From JBFXAN01 sp050184225 (GTDB taxonomy: Bacteria; Chloroflexota; Dehalococcoidia; CAUJGQ01), in contig JBFXAN010000026.1 of NCBI GenBank assembly GCA_050184225.1, positions 1-53,354 on the forward strand: a stretch of 53,354 nucleotides of DNA, given 5' to 3'. Positions within the stretch are counted from its first letter, which is position 1. Each line of letters opens with the position of its first letter. Shown here piece by piece: positions 52,721 to 53,354 of this stretch. The notes beneath the pieces are model-generated. The model was not told where the DNA came from. It made no database searches and saw only the letters and a program-made list of their open reading frames with translations. The translations under genes and the position numbers were made by a program.

Positions 52721-53354
52721 CTACACAACGACCCGCGGGAGCGATGTGCCGATGCGCGTGACGATCTCGTAGTTGATCGTGTCGAGGGCATGGGCCATCG
52801 TGTCGGCGGTGGCCTGCGTGCCCGCCTGCTCGCCGATGACGACGACCTCGTCGCCGACGGCAACGTTGGGGATGCGTGACACGTCAATCGTCGTCATGTC
52901 CATCGAGATCCGGCCGACGATCGGGGCGGGGCAGCCGCGCACGACCATACTCGCGACGGAGTCGGGTCCCCGGCTGGAGAGGCCGCGGTCCAACCCCTCA
53001 TAGTAGCCGATCGGGACGGTCGCGATCCGGCGCGGCTGGCTGACGTAGTAGGTGCAGCCGTACCCGACCGTCTCACCCATCGGCACGTCGTTGAGGTGAA
53101 CCACCCGCGTCTTCCACGAAAGCACCGGTCGTAACTCAAGTGCTCTGCCGGCGGATTCGGATGCCTGGCGGGTGAGCGGCGATGGCCAGAGGCCATAGAG
53201 CCCGACACCCATGCGCAGGAGGTTGAAATGGGTTTGCGGATACAGCATGGCGGCGGCGCTGGCGGCGGTGTGTTTGATCGGGATCGGACCCGCGGCTTCG
53301 ATGCGACCGAGCGTTTGCTGATACCGGGTCAACTGTTGCTCGGCGTAGGAGCTA
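52721..53354 (-). CDS. alr: Alanine racemase, 5' part cut by the window edge
   Basis: The C-terminal about 211 residues of a PLP-dependent alanine racemase, which makes D-alanine for peptidoglycan. Visible motifs: FNLLRMGVGLYGLWPSP, LSWKTRVVHLNDVPMGETVG, YGCTYYVSQPRRIATVPIGY (the Y of YGxxY is the catalytic-tyrosine region), GRISMDMTTIDVSRIPN and VGDEVVVIGEQAGTQA, ending INYEIVTRIGTSLPRVVV. The PLP-lysine near the N-terminus lies beyond the window. The frame is open to the edge. The next gene downstream is the D-aminoacylase-like gene; both concern D-amino acids, which may be more than chance. Confidence 0.92.
   Translation of the reverse strand, partial: SSYAEQQLTRYQQTLGRIEAAGPIPIKHTAASAAAMLYPQTHFNLLRMGVGLYGLWPSPLTRQASESAGRALELRPVLSWKTRVVHLNDVPMGETVGYGCTYYVSQPRRIATVPIGYYEGLDRGLSSRGPDSVASMVVRGCPAPIVGRISMDMTTIDVSRIPNVAVGDEVVVIGEQAGTQATADTMAHALDTINYEIVTRIGTSLPRVVV

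Noticed and set aside
1..53354. CRISPR array or rRNA genes
   Set aside because: No regularly spaced direct repeats and no conserved rRNA blocks were found; only palindromic dispersed repeats.

Overview
The window is high-G+C bacterial DNA with dense, often overlapping genes. Several things point to the phylum Chloroflexota, most likely a Thermomicrobia/Sphaerobacter-type organism. These are the gene content (Xre/RodZ-like protein with a PASTA tail, CxxC zinc-ribbon proteins, F420/FMN-type luciferase-like oxidoreductase, several GT-C glycosyltransferases, a 395-residue MshC-like CysRS homologue, a VLRF1-type release factor) and TANNNT -10 boxes placed a few bases before start codons. This assignment is inference; no rRNA gene is present to prove it.

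Left accessory island (1 to about 7,790). The edge carries the tail of a transposase that has removed the front of a type I restriction specificity gene (hsdS). Next comes a three-gene toxin-antitoxin-chaperone module: HigB-like toxin, HigA-like antitoxin with a long C-terminal extension, and a SecB-like chaperone. A HipA_2-type kinase homologue with a DUF3037 gene follows; the DUF3037 gene appears split by a frameshift at a seven-base homopolymer. An excisionase-like HTH protein and a tyrosine integrase come next, then an unrecognised 373-residue protein whose stop codon overlaps that of the integrase. The island ends at the 3' end of a tRNA-Lys(TTT) gene, the classic target of such integrases. 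Base composition is visibly less G+C-rich here than in the rest of the window.

Chromosomal part (7,793 to 53,354). From left to right: lepB with the tRNA-Lys just downstream; ribD; the MshC-like ligase; a secreted SH3/M23 endopeptidase; folP with an HD protein related to the CCA enzyme C-terminus; an LLM oxidoreductase; two GT-C glycosyltransferases; a radical SAM protein; a lipoprotein metallopeptidase; a VLRF1-like release factor; a DadA-type oxidase; an alpha/beta hydrolase; a 41-residue orphan peptide gene with its own promoter, putative operator and terminator; a 4-bp-overlap operon (membrane protein, mtaB, scpB, DUF503); glycerate kinase; rimO behind a RodZ/PASTA-like gene; a third GT-C protein; rpsT; a thioredoxin-fold protein; a decayed ParE toxin with its intact antitoxin; metallophosphoesterase, DinB and ASCH genes; a zinc-ribbon protein; a UvrD/PcrA helicase; a TlpA/S41 pair; crotonase; an acyl-CoA dehydrogenase, pfk and Nudix gene string; an overlapping hypothetical pair; a D-aminoacylase-like amidohydrolase; and alr, cut by the right edge.

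The intergenic spaces hold three kinds of dispersed inverted-repeat element (17,483; 25,374 and 28,499; 43,593, 47,202 and 52,546). One of them supplies the stop codon of uvrD and the apparent start of the next gene. The most promising items for follow-up are the toxin-antitoxin-chaperone module in its island, the HipA_2/DUF3037 pair, the 41-residue peptide unit and the MshC-like ligase.
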